Assembly (NCBI RefSeq): GCF_023856365.1
Contig: NC_064537.1
Location: forward strand, 4,995,732 to 5,059,731
Length of the DNA: 64,000 nucleotides
Source of the DNA: Brienomyrus brachyistius
Lineage: Eukaryota > Chordata > Actinopteri > Osteoglossiformes > Mormyridae
Direction of reading: 5' to 3'
The notes under the pieces are model-generated. The model saw only the letters and a program-made list of their open reading frames with translations. It searched no databases and had not been told where the DNA came from. The first letter of the stretch is position 1; every line of letters starts with the position of its first letter. This document shows positions 47,267-59,785 of this stretch, one piece after another. Both the position numbers and the translations under genes were made by a program.

Positions 47267-50200
47267 CATGTGTGTGTGAGCGTGCGTACGTGTGTGTAAT
47301 GTTTGGAGCTGCGCGTGTGCATGTTTGTGTCCTGACTGTTTCACTGCAGAATTGGCACAGAGGCAGTGTTTAATTAAACAGAGAGTGTGTGTTTGTGCAC
47401 GTGTGTCCTGGCGCACTGCATGCAGTGACTGTCATTTTGCTTGCATAAGACTCCTCCCCCCACCTCCCAAAATACACTGCAGTATATTTTGCAACAACTA
47501 AGTTATTCTGTTCCAAAATAACAAACAAATTAATACACCTGGAGTTTCCATCCCCAGGACAGAACCGACATTTCTCACCAGAAGGCATGCGGATCAAACA
47601 GCCTTTATCTCTCTCTTCATCTCTCGCTCCATCTTGCGCTCTCTCTCTCTCTCTCTCTCTCCTTCTTACCTGTCAAGTCAGCCCTTGAGCATTTCGCTTA
47701 TTAGTCTCTGAGCTTAAACTAAAGACAGCTCATCTCCACGCAGAGCTCTGGCATATCTTACGGGAGTCAGGCGCCAAACTCGGAGGGAAGTGTCAGCAAA
47801 TGGAAAAACAACAGACACACTTATCCCCCAAGTAGCTAAAACACACTGCTAGATATGACTCATTACTCATTGTTGAAACAGACACATTAAATCGGTTTGT
47901 GGCAGATGTTAACACGTAGGGATCTATGATTTATAACTCACATTTATATCTCTGTTACTCGACTCACATATATGTAAAGAACATTAATATTTTTTGTTCG
48001 AATTGTACAGCTGTATGTTTTACTGGAGTGATTCAAAAGTGGTGTTTCTTGGTTAATGGTACCTCAGTTAAGTCCCTACTGAGACTTGACCCAGCAACCT
48101 TCTGTTTGGATAATTCAGTAAGTCATCTGGCTATAATTTATACTCATTCAGTTTGCTGACCCTAACCCCACACCTGTTTCCATGTGAACAGTACTCTCTG
48201 TGTACAATACTTTGTGTATATATTACTCTGACTTAAGATTACATTATCCACTGGTACAAACAGACAAAATTGTACTTAAGACCTGAGATCATATTTTGCT
48301 GGGACGAATGTCTAAACTCTTGTCTATTTTAGCAAATACAACAGTGAACATTTGGCATTTAACCATTTGGCAACTTGGGACATAATGCAATAGGCATGTC
48401 ACTTCAGCTCTGGGCGCGGCATTGCAGCTGTCACCAAGAACCTGAGAAAAGGTCAGGTTTAAATGCCAAAAATAAAACCCATTCTGAAACCAGTCTCATC
48501 AACACGTCCTCTCCGCAGCTTCGACATGCCCAGTCTGGCACCAGGAAAAACGGCGGCATCAAAATACGGAAGGAACCTTTTCACTCTTTAATGTGCAAAT
48601 CCAACTGAACTGTCGACTGCATGAAATCAGTATATTCTTTACGTCTGACAAGAGTAATGTGGGTCCAAATCAACCCTCCTTTTCCAAAGTGATTCTTCCG
48701 TCCCTTGAAGCCCAGGACAACAGCTGGGCCCTGTAACCTTCCCAATAGGTTCCCAACCATCAGTACTTTGCTCTGAAATCCATCGGTTTTGCATTTTCCT
48801 CCAGCAGAAGTGAGCAGCCTTTTTTCAACAACGTTTGTTCAGGACAAGAACCGGTGGGGAAGTTCTATCCAGCAGTAAAGCTGGACCTCAGCTGGACATT
48901 AACTGCTTTTATCTGGTGGACTTAGTCTTGAACAAATAAAATAAAATCTGTCTACATCCTCCCACCTGTTTGAGTAAATCAGTCATTCGCATTTCAGACA
49001 TTGCTATCGCCAAAGGTGGCTGGGCCTATTAGACTTGAATGGAGGTTTTTTGTCATTGTTTGGAAAGACGACTCTCGGAAGACAAGCTTGGGAGGGACTT
49101 GGTAGTCTACAAACGCTGAGCCACAATGTTTGGGTACACATACGCACGTCTGTGTGTGTGTATGTGTGTGTTTGTATGTGTCTGTGCGTCTGTGTGTACT
49201 GGCCTCCATGCAGGCAAGTGAGCAACAAGTGGGTAAACATTGATTAATTTCTGGCAATTTTTTTTATTTCTGTTTGCTTAGTCACCTGCTTATTTACAAT
49301 TTACAGGCATTTAAGCGAAACGTAAATACTCTTGGCAGAAAGATTCAAACAAATGAAGAAAGCCATAACGTCGCCTTGTGTCGTCTGGAGATCGGTGTTT
49401 AGAGACTGTCACATGACCTGGCAGCATGAAGGCGTGCACTGAGACGACAGCTTGCAAGAAGCAGCTTCAAAGGATCACATCCCTTTTTGTTTAAATGCTG
49501 CCTGTTGACCGATTCGCTGGCATCGTTCGAACAAACGCAATGTGCACAAAAACATTTGTGCTTGTGTGGTGCTCATTGAAGCTCAACAGTTTTCCATGGA
49601 TCCAAATCACAACATGTCACTCCTGACTTAACCTAACTCCTGACTTAAAAGGGATTAAGGGAAATGAGAGCAGAACTGGGAGAGAGAAAGAGAAAGAGAG
49701 GTAACAGACGGATGGAGATGGATGGAGGCATATGGGCTAAATTCTCCAGCACGGTTCTCAAAGTGCTCACAACACCTCTGAGACCTGGGAGCCATGGGGC
49801 AGCCATAGAAAGAGGGTGATGGTTTATGTAGATCAGCTCTGAGGCCTGTGGACAGACAACATCCAGCGTGACCCCCCTCCATTCAGTGCTCTTTCCTCTT
49901 TAGAGGAAATCAATCAATCAGCATTGGTGTCAGGAGCCGCGAGGCTAACGAGCCAGAACCGAAGGATCTGTTTAAAGGTCTACACGAGGCTCAGGGCCCC
50001 TTCGGCCAGCCCCGAAGGGTTTGTGTAAACTGTCTCCTTTTTAAAGCGAAACAACTCCTTCATGTGTTTATCACTGATGAAAATGTACATGGGAGGGAGG
50101 CTTAAGGACAACCCAGTATACGCAAGGAACCCAAGAGAATGGACCACTAACCGCCCAACCGTTTGGCACCTTCCTTTCTCTGCATTTATCTGCAGAAAGT

Positions 50201-51731
50201 TTACAGAACGACTAAGGAGACCCTTTGAGCTTCCGTGACATCTGCAAGCGAGCTCCCTCTCAGCGTCTGAAAGAAGAAGCCGGTTCTCTCATCCTGTACA
50301 CCTCTCTCCCATCTCTTTTTAATTGCTCTCCAGCTTGTGCTTTTCAGCAGAGCACTCGGACCAGTTCTGGCATCTCTGTTAGCCTCAGTCTCAGAACATG
50401 TGTCAGTTGGATAATGAGCCAGACAGGAGAGCATCTCCCAGATATCTCAGGCCTGAAGACGACGGCTCCCTAAACAACCCTGTGGATAGGGGGCTGGATT
50501 TGAGGCAAAATTCCAGAGTGCGAGATGATGCCGCTTGACCGCGAAGCCTGTATGCCAGAGGGACTGCTTTGAACAAAAGAGAAGTCCCATTTATGAAATT
50601 TAAAAGCCAAGCCTTTCCAGAAGAATCAACACAGAATCTGCTGACAATGACTTATGTCTAAGTGTTTGTACAGAGCACGTTGCGCTTAAAAGCAAACACA
50701 CAAATCCGGGCTCCAAAGTAACAGCTCATTCAGAACCTCAAACCAACCCAAATCCCCAATGAAAGGCTGGAGCAGAGATCAGAAGAGAGAACATTTCCAG
50801 CTAGCTTCCACAAGACACCTGTGCTGCATTCAACTGATATAACAGTGGCGAGTACAAGATCAAAAGACTGCGAAACCTCATAGAGGATATTTATTTGTTG
50901 ATATGGTTTTATCGATTGGCATACACCACGGCAAGGTAACACAACTTACTCTTCGAGAAGACGATATCGCCGCAGTCCCAGATCCAATAACAGAAGCGAG
51001 ATGAGCTTTCTCAGAAATACTAGCCGGTTCATCAGCGAAGAACTTAGAGATTCAAGGGTAACTAGTGAGACCGAGTCATTTCCTTCACAATCAATCTGCA
51101 ATCATTCTTGGAGATTAAAACTTCAACCTAGTGCTGTGAGAGTATTTTGCATGAACCTCTTTGGAACTGGCTGATCTGTTTGTAGGTCACATGAGCACTT
51201 ATACAGCCAGAATGTTCTAGACAGAAAGAATGGGCCTAATCGGTTTTATTCCTCAAAGAAATGTCACGCCCTCGGCCTTTAACTTCTAAGCCTTTCCTTC
51301 TTCCCCGAAATGAAATAGGACGTTACAGACTTTCAGGCTGTTTTTGGAAGGAAAGCCTCTTTATATGCACTGGAATGTCTGATTTGGACCCCGGTACCTC
51401 AGAGTGCACATCTCATCCAGCAGCAGGCTTCCCGAGCCCTGCTCTCACCCAAACCCCGCATGTACCCTGGACGGGCTGTTAAAATTGGCCAGTGGGGAAA
51501 TTATACAGAGACACACCTAAATGATTCTGCTTGGCTGAAGCGTAACTCTGAAAAAAAGACAACTCTGGAAAAGATATCACCACTGTCCATTGTTTTGTAA
51601 AATCCATCGGAGGCCAACTGTGCTGCTGAATCAGACTTGGGTGGATTTTCATGAAGTCACAGGTACCTTAGTGTTGAATCTCAGTTATAAAGCTCCTTAA
51701 ATTCTAACCTGTGTGTGGTGAAGGCCTGACA

Positions 51732-51768
<37 letters not shown>

Positions 51769-53864
51769 AACCAACACACATGCACAAAAACACTGATATG
51801 CTAACACTATTGTTCTGAGGTCACATTAATCCCAGGAGAGAATCAGGTTCTGGAATTGGAGTATTACCCAACCTGACATAGTAACCAAATGTGGTAAAGA
51901 AAATATGCTACCCCCCGTCCATTCCTTACCCCATGCCTGTCCTGCAGCCCCCTCCCAGGGAGCAGAGCAGATAGCTAACGTGGGGGCAGGATTTGGCGTA
52001 AATATTCTGAAGCAGCTCTCTGATCACACGCTTGCCGCTGGGCAGGACTGGGCTCCTGGCAGATGAAGCTTGAGGGAATTTTTTCCAACACCATTTGGTG
52101 TCATTTCTCTTTGATATTTTAGCTATTTTAGCTGAAACTCGGAGGGCGGGTGCAGATTTGAATTTCTTGAAATTCTTGAAAACGAAAACAGACAAAGATA
52201 TGAACGTGGGCCTCTGGACCAAAGAGAACTTTCCAAAACTGGGACTGGAAATGTTTTAGGCAGAGAAAAAAATCACTAGAAAAGCACAAAAAAGTATCTT
52301 TCTATGTGTCCCGAGTGTCTGAGCGCGTCCACATGCCCCCGTGTCTGACATCGGTGCTGTCTGGGCTCTTTAACAGCCCTGGGTGCTGGACGCTGACCCT
52401 GTGATGCCTGACAGAGGAGGTCGCAGTGCACTGGCCCAGTTCGGTATGACAGAGCACACACACCCCTGCACTCCTCGGCCAGCAGCGCACGCTGCACAGA
52501 GCATTCCATCCACTTGTTATGCTTGACCCTAAATGGATGTGGCCCTCGCACACGGTCTGACTGGACCGGCGTGACGTCAGAGAGAAGGTGCATGGGTGGT
52601 TAATGGGTGAGATGTAGATCCTGTGGGTTAAGGAGCTGTGATGTTTCCCTTTGATTTTTACCATAAAACCTCCAGTAAAATACATACTTCTGAAAAAATA
52701 AAGAAAACTTTGAATAACTCTTGGTTCTTCCTATTTTTCTTATTCTTCACATCTTTATTTATAATAATAATAATAATAGAGAGCAGAATAGAGAAATGAA
52801 TCGCGCAGATGTGGGAGCAGTAAGTATGTTTGGGAACTGCTGTCATGAGCTTGATGACCGAAGTAACTGGGAATTGAGTTTCTTTCCATGGTACGGGGGG
52901 GGTGCATTTTTTCATCGCTCTGAAGTGCCGCCTCTGAGTGAATCATTTGGCTGCGACCACCCTTCCTGCATCTGGCCTGGAAGAGAGAGCGGAAGGTTTC
53001 TCTCTAAAACTTCTCTGCTGCTTCTCTTTTTGAAGCCTGGAGATTTATTTGGTTTTGCATCCCAGAGGTGTGCTTAGGAAACCGGGTGCAGGTTAACTCC
53101 AAGCACCTGGACATGGCCTCATCACATGGGGTTGGATGGGGGGGGTTTCAGAGGTAAGGGCATGTCAGCACCCACAGGCATGTCCTGCACTCACTCACAC
53201 ACCCACCCACCCAAACTTCTGCTTCTATGCTTCATGTCTAGAAAATTCTGTCATCTCACTGTCTAAAACGCTACTCATTTAAAGAAGGTAAAGAAAGAAA
53301 CTATAAACATTAACTCAATGTCTTTAACTCGAAGTACGCCAGCAATATATTTTTGTTGAATTGTTTATTGAACACTTTAGTTCATTAATTTTTTTTTTGC
53401 CATTCATAAATGAAATTTAGGTGATGCACATCACTACGGGAAGGTTTCAAACTAGTAACCATCTGGGATTCACCATCATAACCTTTGGGCCCAGCAAATG
53501 GTGAGATATTTTACTGTGAACTGTCATACTTGCGTTCTTGCATATTCAAAAACGACACTGCAGAACCTCAGATTCTACTTAGGTTCTGCAACGGGGAAGT
53601 GTGGTCACTTACCGACTCAACACTGTGGTACTGGGTCCTTTGAGAACCCAGTGCAGAGAACAGAAGTTGATGCTCTGTGGCTTTGGATCTTTCTAGAACC
53701 CAGTAGGGATTCTAAATGGTAGCTGATACAACACTGCATGGATCTAGGTCATTCTAGAAGTCACTGAACAGGACAGCACCTGACCTACTCTGTGGTTCTA
53801 GGTCTTTCTCAAAGCCAGTATGAAGGATCCAAGTTGACTCACAACAATCATATAGCTGACCTGC

Positions 53865-53907
<43 letters not shown>

Positions 53908-53911
53908 AGCA
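47267..53911. other. Intronic noncoding DNA with scattered microsatellites
   Basis: CT repeats lie at 47639-47661, a degenerate TG tract at 49150-49190, GA-rich sequence at 49680-49700 and (CA)15 at 51737-51767. A degenerate tandem arrangement at 53620-53830 is described in the findings. No exon with recognisable protein content was found on either strand. Confidence 0.5.
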
Positions 53912-54114
53912 GGTATTCCTATCCTTATGGGGACACAATGTCCCCATAAGGGAAAACTCTATTTTATACAAATCAGTGACTGCTATGAAAAAGTTAAAAA
54001 TGCAAAATCTCTTGTATTTTGCTTGGTTACTTATGGTTATGGTTAGGGCAGGGTGGGAGTTAAGGTTGTCATAGTTAGCGTTAGCATTTTTCCCTTCATA
54101 AGGATAGGTATACC
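53912..54114 (+). mobile_element. GT-flanked inverted-repeat element, copy 4 (best preserved)
   Basis: 203 bp with termini GGTATTCCTATCCTTATG and CATAAGGATAGGTATACC, reverse complements except for one position. (GT)n lies 10 bp to the left (53869-53902) and directly to the right (54119-54140). The left end is itself a perfect hairpin: 13-bp arms around a 3-nt loop at 53923-53951. The interior has the shared 'ttggttacttatggttatgg' and 'ttagcgttagcatttttccc' blocks. No coding capacity. Confidence 0.75.
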
Positions 54115-56126
54115 CTACGTGTGTGTGTGTGTGTGTGTGTGCCCGGGTATAGCATGATATCCCCCGCTGCTCTTGCAAAACAGTATCGTTTGTGGAGCCC
54201 AAGCTAGCTTCTTCTGGTGCCAACAGAAACAGGCCCACACAGAAAGTTCAGCCCCAGGGCCACGCAGGGCCTGGAGCCTGGAAGTGGAGCACTGCCACTG
54301 CATTACTCACTGTAGCACTTAAACACAGTGTGACAAACAAAAACAGACAGTGCGACACTGCTGTGTTACAAAAACAGTGAAGCAATACACAATGTTACAC
54401 TGCCGCACTGTAACACCATGCAAAACCCTCTCAGTAACTATAAAACACGCAAAACAAACCCAAAGGTATGAAGACATTGGTTTTATTGTCATTGTAAAGG
54501 GAGTATGTACTATGAAATTCAATCGTCACATATCCCATCATACTCCTGGGGTCAGAGATCAGGGTCCTCCATCTTTCCAGCACCCCTGGATATACTGGGA
54601 GAGTTCTTAGGGGGGGGTTATTGGGGATACAGGCCTTGCTGTAGGGCCCAGCAGTAACATTACATATATTATAATTCTGCTGGACACAGGATTTAAGAGG
54701 GTCACCTGTAAGGAAGAACTTTGGTTTGCGGAAGAGGAGCCTATATTGTAAAAATTTTAAGGGGCCCAGTCATGTCTTTGTGCAACTCTTCCGGCCACCT
54801 GACTGATGGTCCAGAACTTTCCAGAAGGTCTTTAGACTTCATGACCAACTGGAAAGGCATCTTAGATAATAGATGTGGTCATAAAGCTGCATTTTCCTCA
54901 GTGGCGCGAAAGGATTTGACATCCCGAAGTGTTCTGACATAATACATAACAGCCCAGGCAGCTCGCAATAACGACACCTGCAGATGCATTAAAAACTGCA
55001 GAAAATAAGAAGCCAGGTCAGGTCCGCAAGGTGCCTCAGGAGAAGCATCAGAGGTCAAATAGACCCCGGGGACTCTGCTGGAAGCTTTGAAATCAGCGAC
55101 GCGGAGCAGGAGGTTCCTCACTCATTTTTAGGGAAGTGCAGCTGGAAATTAAAACAGTAAATGCAACCGTTGCATGTCATTTTGAACACTGACAACGTCG
55201 CAGGCCAACATGTCATTCAGCGCATTTAATAACCAAACCCTGGCTGTCCAACAAACAGACGTGAGAGTAAACGTCACCAACTCCGCCTTAGACACCGGCC
55301 TCAACTGCTGGTGGTCTGACGCCGCCTGAGAAACGGTCGCAATTTATTTATAACCAGAAGGCAGACGTCTAATGTCAGACGCAAAGAGAGAGCAATGCGT
55401 CTGTTATTGTCCATCTTCTGAATGCGATTCTTTCTTCATAAACAAACTCTTTGGCTGAATGCAGAACTATGTCACAACAGAGTTTCAAAACAAGGCCCTC
55501 CCTTTTTCACAGTTATAAACACCACATTTTAATAGCCACACATGTACATGCATGCAAACACCCTCTGCATCCGGAAAAATGGGCAAAATAATCACAATCA
55601 ACATCTCGATTACCAAACTGTACCAGGGCTGTTGACAGGATGAACTCTGGGAGCTCTTAAGGAAAGCAGGCTCCAATTCCTTAATGGGGACCAAACAGGA
55701 GCGAGTCCTGTAGCCCTGCTCTCCGAGAAGGGGCAGCTATGCAGAAGGGTCCGGTAGCCAGCGTCTATAAAACAGTAACTAACGCTGGAGGGCCTGGTCA
55801 CAGTGTGTTTCCTGTGTTTCCTCTCTCTGTTTACAGTCATTGCACCCATTTCTCCACCTACTAATTTCAGGCCTGTTAACCATCTTGATGCCCCTGTTCA
55901 ACTCACCAACACCCCCCCCCCCCACACACACACACACAGAACTCATTTCCAGCTCGCCGGTTAGCCAAACCTAAACCCTTCCAAACTCTTATTAATCTTC
56001 CTCTTTGGCAGGCTTCCCGCTTTTTGTTGCCATCGCAGAATTACCCAGAATTCCCATTACCTGTGCTTGCAATATCTCCGGCATGCTTACGGGAACATCA
56101 TGGAACGCAGCAGACCGTTCCATCTG
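54115..56126. other. Intronic noncoding DNA
   Basis: (GT)n at 54119-54140 and polyC/(CA)n at 55911-55938. No gene recognised. Confidence 0.5.
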
Positions 56127-56539
56127 TACGAGACTGTACGAGCTCTGAGCAGCTCATTCAGCAATAGACTTCTACACCCACAGTGTAGGAAGGAGCGCTA
56201 CCGCAGGTCATTCCTACCAGCGGCTGTCAGACATTATAACAGTTTAGCGTGAGTATTTTTTACTCATATATGTTTAACTGACATATCACATGCTGTAACC
56301 AGGATCATTCACACCCCACCCCACCCCCGCACTTGTGTACATATCTCTGTACATTTTGTACATATCTCTGTACATCTTTATTTATTCCAAAACTTTTTGT
56401 ACATTTGTATTTATATCTTTGTGTATCTACCTGCTCCTATTGTTCTATATTACGTTTTTGTGCAAGAGCTCTGTAACACCTAAATTTCTCATTCGTGGGA
56501 TAATAAAGGTTTATTCTATTCTATTCTATTCTATTCTAT
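56127..56539 (+). mobile_element. LINE 3' end (5'-truncated), with TTCTA tail repeats
   Basis: The frame ending at 56250-56252 encodes RLLHPQCRKERYRRSFLPAA and then VRHYNSLA-stop, the C-terminus typical of L2/Rex1-type reverse-transcriptase ORFs in fish. A 3' UTR of about 260 bp follows, and the element ends in ATAATAAAGGTT plus five to six TTCTA repeats (56512-56539), the expected short-repeat tail. The rest of the ORF is missing through 5' truncation, usual for LINE insertions. The clade is tentative. Confidence 0.7.
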
Positions 56540-58312
56540 CATTATGTTACTAGCTTATCAGATCTGTCTATCTACATTTACTTAGGTGTCTTAGTTTTCT
56601 TATAGAAAACTGCCTCATTTTCTACAGTATTTAGAGGTATATCTGCAGTTTGTTCAGGCATCTCAGGTCTCCTCCGATCAGGACCTGTGATCTGGCTACT
56701 TAAACATGGCGCCACCTACAGGCACTTGATATTCCTGCATCTCGTTAGATCACGCTACTACAATGTCAGACATTTCTTCATTTCTTTCCTGACATATTCA
56801 ATGCATTCTGTTTCCAAGACTGCATGACCTTGTGGATGAAATGTACATATGCTGATACGGATGTTACTTTTTTTTATTTTTCTTTGTAGAGAGTAGATTT
56901 GTGGTTTACAAATTTTCTTTTCCATCCATATATCCAACCATGCATCCATCTTTTAATCAATTAGAGTTGCTTGTCTATTAAACTTGCAAATATATTATTT
57001 TTTCTTCCTTTTTCATAAGGAATGCAAATCAGGGCTCCACAATTCAAATATCTATGCCTAGGATTTGGGATACGTTTTATTAATTTTCCACGAATAGCGG
57101 AAATACTCCGCTATAAAGATTTTTTTTTATTACCTTGGGTTTGATAGACACATTTTATTGGCATATTATAGACGTCACTATATGCTATAAATCTGAATAG
57201 TTAAATATACTTAAATTTGACCGCTGTTTCCCCCGTGTAAATCTCCGTTTATTTGTTTAAGGAGGATTTGCAGAGCATAGGGTCCGCGACGCCTGGGGCT
57301 GAGCGTCACTCCGCATTTAACACGGGTCACGGCCGTCCCGTTTTAATTCAGCGCAGCCTCGGGGAATTCAGGCCATCTATCGAGGTCATCTATTAGCACT
57401 TCTTTATACCGAGAGAGTGCTTGCATATTCATCAACTGCTATCAAACTGACAGGAATTTTATATTTTTCCTCTTAAAAATTATGCGTGCCCTGGTCCGAT
57501 AAATCAGCCATAACAGATTAATAACAAGTACCTCAGACATAAAACCTCTAGAAAATATGCCAACAACATTAAATTGCATAATTAAGTGAATCCTGTTATT
57601 TTACTGACCCCATACTTGCGCTTAGTATGACACACTCGCGCTCGCGTCCCCCTTGCACACATTTAATACGGATGCAGCCTCATAAATTGCTTATTGTAGA
57701 AGTATTCCAGACGACTCCGTACTGTTATCTATCAGATAATCTCAGGACATCACGCAATTGTGCTCTATGCATTACGCGATGAGTCGGCACGTGTCTTGTT
57801 TTAAATGTGCGGCGCGGCGGCAGGCGGGATTTCTAATAATAAAAACTGTGCAGAAATGCTTTAATCCTAAATCTGCTTCAGCACCGTCCGCCGCAGACCT
57901 TTCATCCTGATGTCGGTTCATCTCGGCCAGGTTGATGAACAGTCAGAAGCCGGTGGAAAGGTACGATCGAGGCAACTTACCCGCACCCACGACCCACGGG
58001 CTTCTAAGTTATACACAAATTGTGCAATAAGAAGAGACAAAGCACACCATGTTTCTAGGCATATACTCCTACCATATCTACATGGGGCGCAAAAATGCAC
58101 TTAAATTAACTCCCGTATGTTTAACATCACTTCATGATGGAAAACGCTGGGGAAATACTTTCTTTCTGAAACTTTTCTGCAGAAAAGTTTCCCCCGAATA
58201 CCGAAGCGCATTGAACCCAGCTGCTCGTTAAATATTTTTAACTTATAAAGTTCAGTGCATCACGGTATCCGTGAACTTCGAAGTGTGTTTTATTATGCGC
58301 GAGATGACTTAC
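56540..58312. other. Intron 1, promoter-proximal part
   Basis: Mostly repeat-free, AT-rich to about 57200 and more CpG-rich from about 57240 (notably 57780-57830). Its low repeat content next to the first exon would suit intronic regulatory DNA, but I cannot identify individual sites. Confidence 0.4.
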
Positions 58313-58530
58313 CGGCTTGAATCTTGCAGAGAGACTTACAGTGCGAAGTCTTAAATGATCTGTGCGACTTGATAACTTGGAAAGGACCAGTGCGGAGAGA
58401 GAGAAAAATTAAAATCCTTCCGAGGCCATACAGGAAAATGTATCGGTACCCCTGCAAAGACGAGCGGATCGCGCACCGGCGTCTGCCCGTGACTCGATAA
58501 TTTCCACGTACAGGAATGCCCGACTGCGAG
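58313..58530 (-). other. vasn: Vasorin exon 1, non-coding (inferred)
   Basis: The minus strand ends the exon with AAGCCG followed by GTAAGTCA (donor at 58312), a strong consensus. The block is CpG-rich. I place the start near 58530 from a TATA-like CCATAAAG at 58566-58559; this boundary is a guess within tens of bases. The pairing with the acceptor at 38463 is inferred. Confidence 0.5.
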
Positions 58531-58680
58531 CTAGCAGGTCGCCATACAGACAATAGGGCTTTATGGGCGAGCGAGAGCCGAGCGCTTTAAGCGGCAGAGG
58601 GGAGGGGCGAGCTCCGCCTGGGAGGAAGCCGAGGCGCTCTGGGATCGGAGAGGCTCAAGCGCACCGGCAAGAAATCTGGG
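58531..58680 (-). promoter_or_regulatory. vasn: CpG-rich vasorin promoter (inferred)
   Basis: On the minus strand it reads a CCTCCCAGGCGGAGCTC section, a GC-box-like CGCCCCTCCCCTC (58613-58601), TTAAAGCGCTCGG and a TATA-like CCATAAAG (58566-58559). High CpG and GC contrast with the AT-rich DNA upstream (58690 onwards). The location matches a promoter driving the exon at 58313-58530. Confidence 0.5.
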
Positions 58681-58814
58681 TGCCCTAAAAATTAAGGGGT
58701 TCTAATACATGGCGTGGAGCTCTACTTTTCACGAAATCTCTCATCTTAATACACACCATGCTAGACAAAAAGTTTTAGAAGATTTATATAATCCTATATA
58801 ACTAAATTAATAAT

Positions 58815-58945
58815 ATCCATCCATCTATTTTCTGTAACCAATTCAAGGTCGTAGGGAGTTTGGAGACTATCCCGGAGGCTACTGGCACAAGGTAGAGAAT
58901 AATCCAGGACGGCCAACTCATCGCAGCGCACACTCTGCTAACCAT
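58815..58945 (-). repeat. Truncated, diverged SINE family B (3' part)
   Basis: The block CCATCCATCTATTTTCTGTA followed by 'gagactatcccggagg' and 'atccaggacggcc' is in the same order as the tail half of the copy at 59427. The head is missing. Confidence 0.55.
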
Positions 58946-59426
58946 GTGTTTTTTTATCACTTCAAGCTTAATAAGCAAAATATTTTACATGCAGAATACA
59001 GAATACACCTACATTACTGTAATGTCGGCTGTACATTCGGATCATTATGTGAGCCTTAATTTTTACTTTCTTAATAGGCCTACGTATTAGGTACTAATTA
59101 ACTATTATCGTTCCACTGTGAGCACTTTATTAAATTACACTTGACCGTGAACATGCATGGGATGTTATACAGATGGGTAATGAGCCCTGAGCTCTTGCTT
59201 AAACGTGCTGGTTTAAGTATCTATACCGTGTCACCCCATATACCCCATATACCGCATTACCGCACAAGATGGGCACCACAACTCACATCTGGGCAGGGCA
59301 GGGATCACACTTCTCTATGTCACGGGTTAGGAAAGGCCCAATCCCAGCCTTAAAACCTAATCTATGTCTACAACCCCATGCTTTGGTCCACAGTATATTG
59401 ACAGGCAGTCGTGCCAAATACAGGAA
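58946..59426. other. Upstream flank, noncoding
   Basis: No gene recognised. The 8-bp left target-site duplication of the next SINE lies at 59419-59426. Confidence 0.5.
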
Positions 59427-59785
59427 TCCATCCATCCATCCATTTTCCAAACCGCTTATCCTATTGGGTCGCGGGGGGTCCGGAGCCTATCCAGGAAGCA
59501 ATGGGCACGAGGCAGGGAACAACCCAGGATGGGGGGGCAGCCCATCGCAGGGCACACTCACACACCATTCACTCACACATGCACACCTATGGGCAATTTA
59601 GTAACTCCAATTAGCCTCAGCATGTTTTTGGACTGCGGGGGGAAACCGGAGTACCCAGAGGAAACCCCACGACGACATGGGGAGAACATGCAAACTCCAC
59701 ACACATGTGACTCAAGCGGAGACTCGAACCCAGGTCCCAGAGGTGTGAGGGAACAGTGCTAACCACTGCACCACCATGCCGGCCC
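59427..59785 (-). repeat. tRNA-derived SINE, family B, with 8-bp target duplication
   Basis: A 359-bp element flanked by TACAGGAA at 59419-59426 and 59786-59793. Minus-strand order: head GGCCGGCATGGTGGTGCAGT, B-box GGGTTCGAGTCTC near 59733-59721, body as in 2877-3221, and tail GGAAAATGGATGGATGGATG. The perfect duplication and good similarity to copy 2877 suggest a relatively recent insertion. Apparent ORFs of up to 132 codons across it are artefacts. Confidence 0.93.

Larger units (their letters stand above)
38463..58312 (-). other. vasn: Vasorin intron 1 (about 19.9 kb, inferred)
   Basis: Bounded by the acceptor at 38463 and a consensus donor GTAAGT at 58312-58307 on the minus strand. It holds most of the large repeats of the window: two Tc1 relics, two minisatellites, two GT-flanked elements and a LINE 3' end. 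The pairing of donor and acceptor is inferred from splice consensus and from the vasorin family plan; additional 5' UTR exons inside cannot be excluded. Confidence 0.6.

Noticed and set aside
59269..59762. Frames of 110-132 codons
   Set aside because: They cross the family B SINE, and the same peptide appears at the other SINE copy at 2877.
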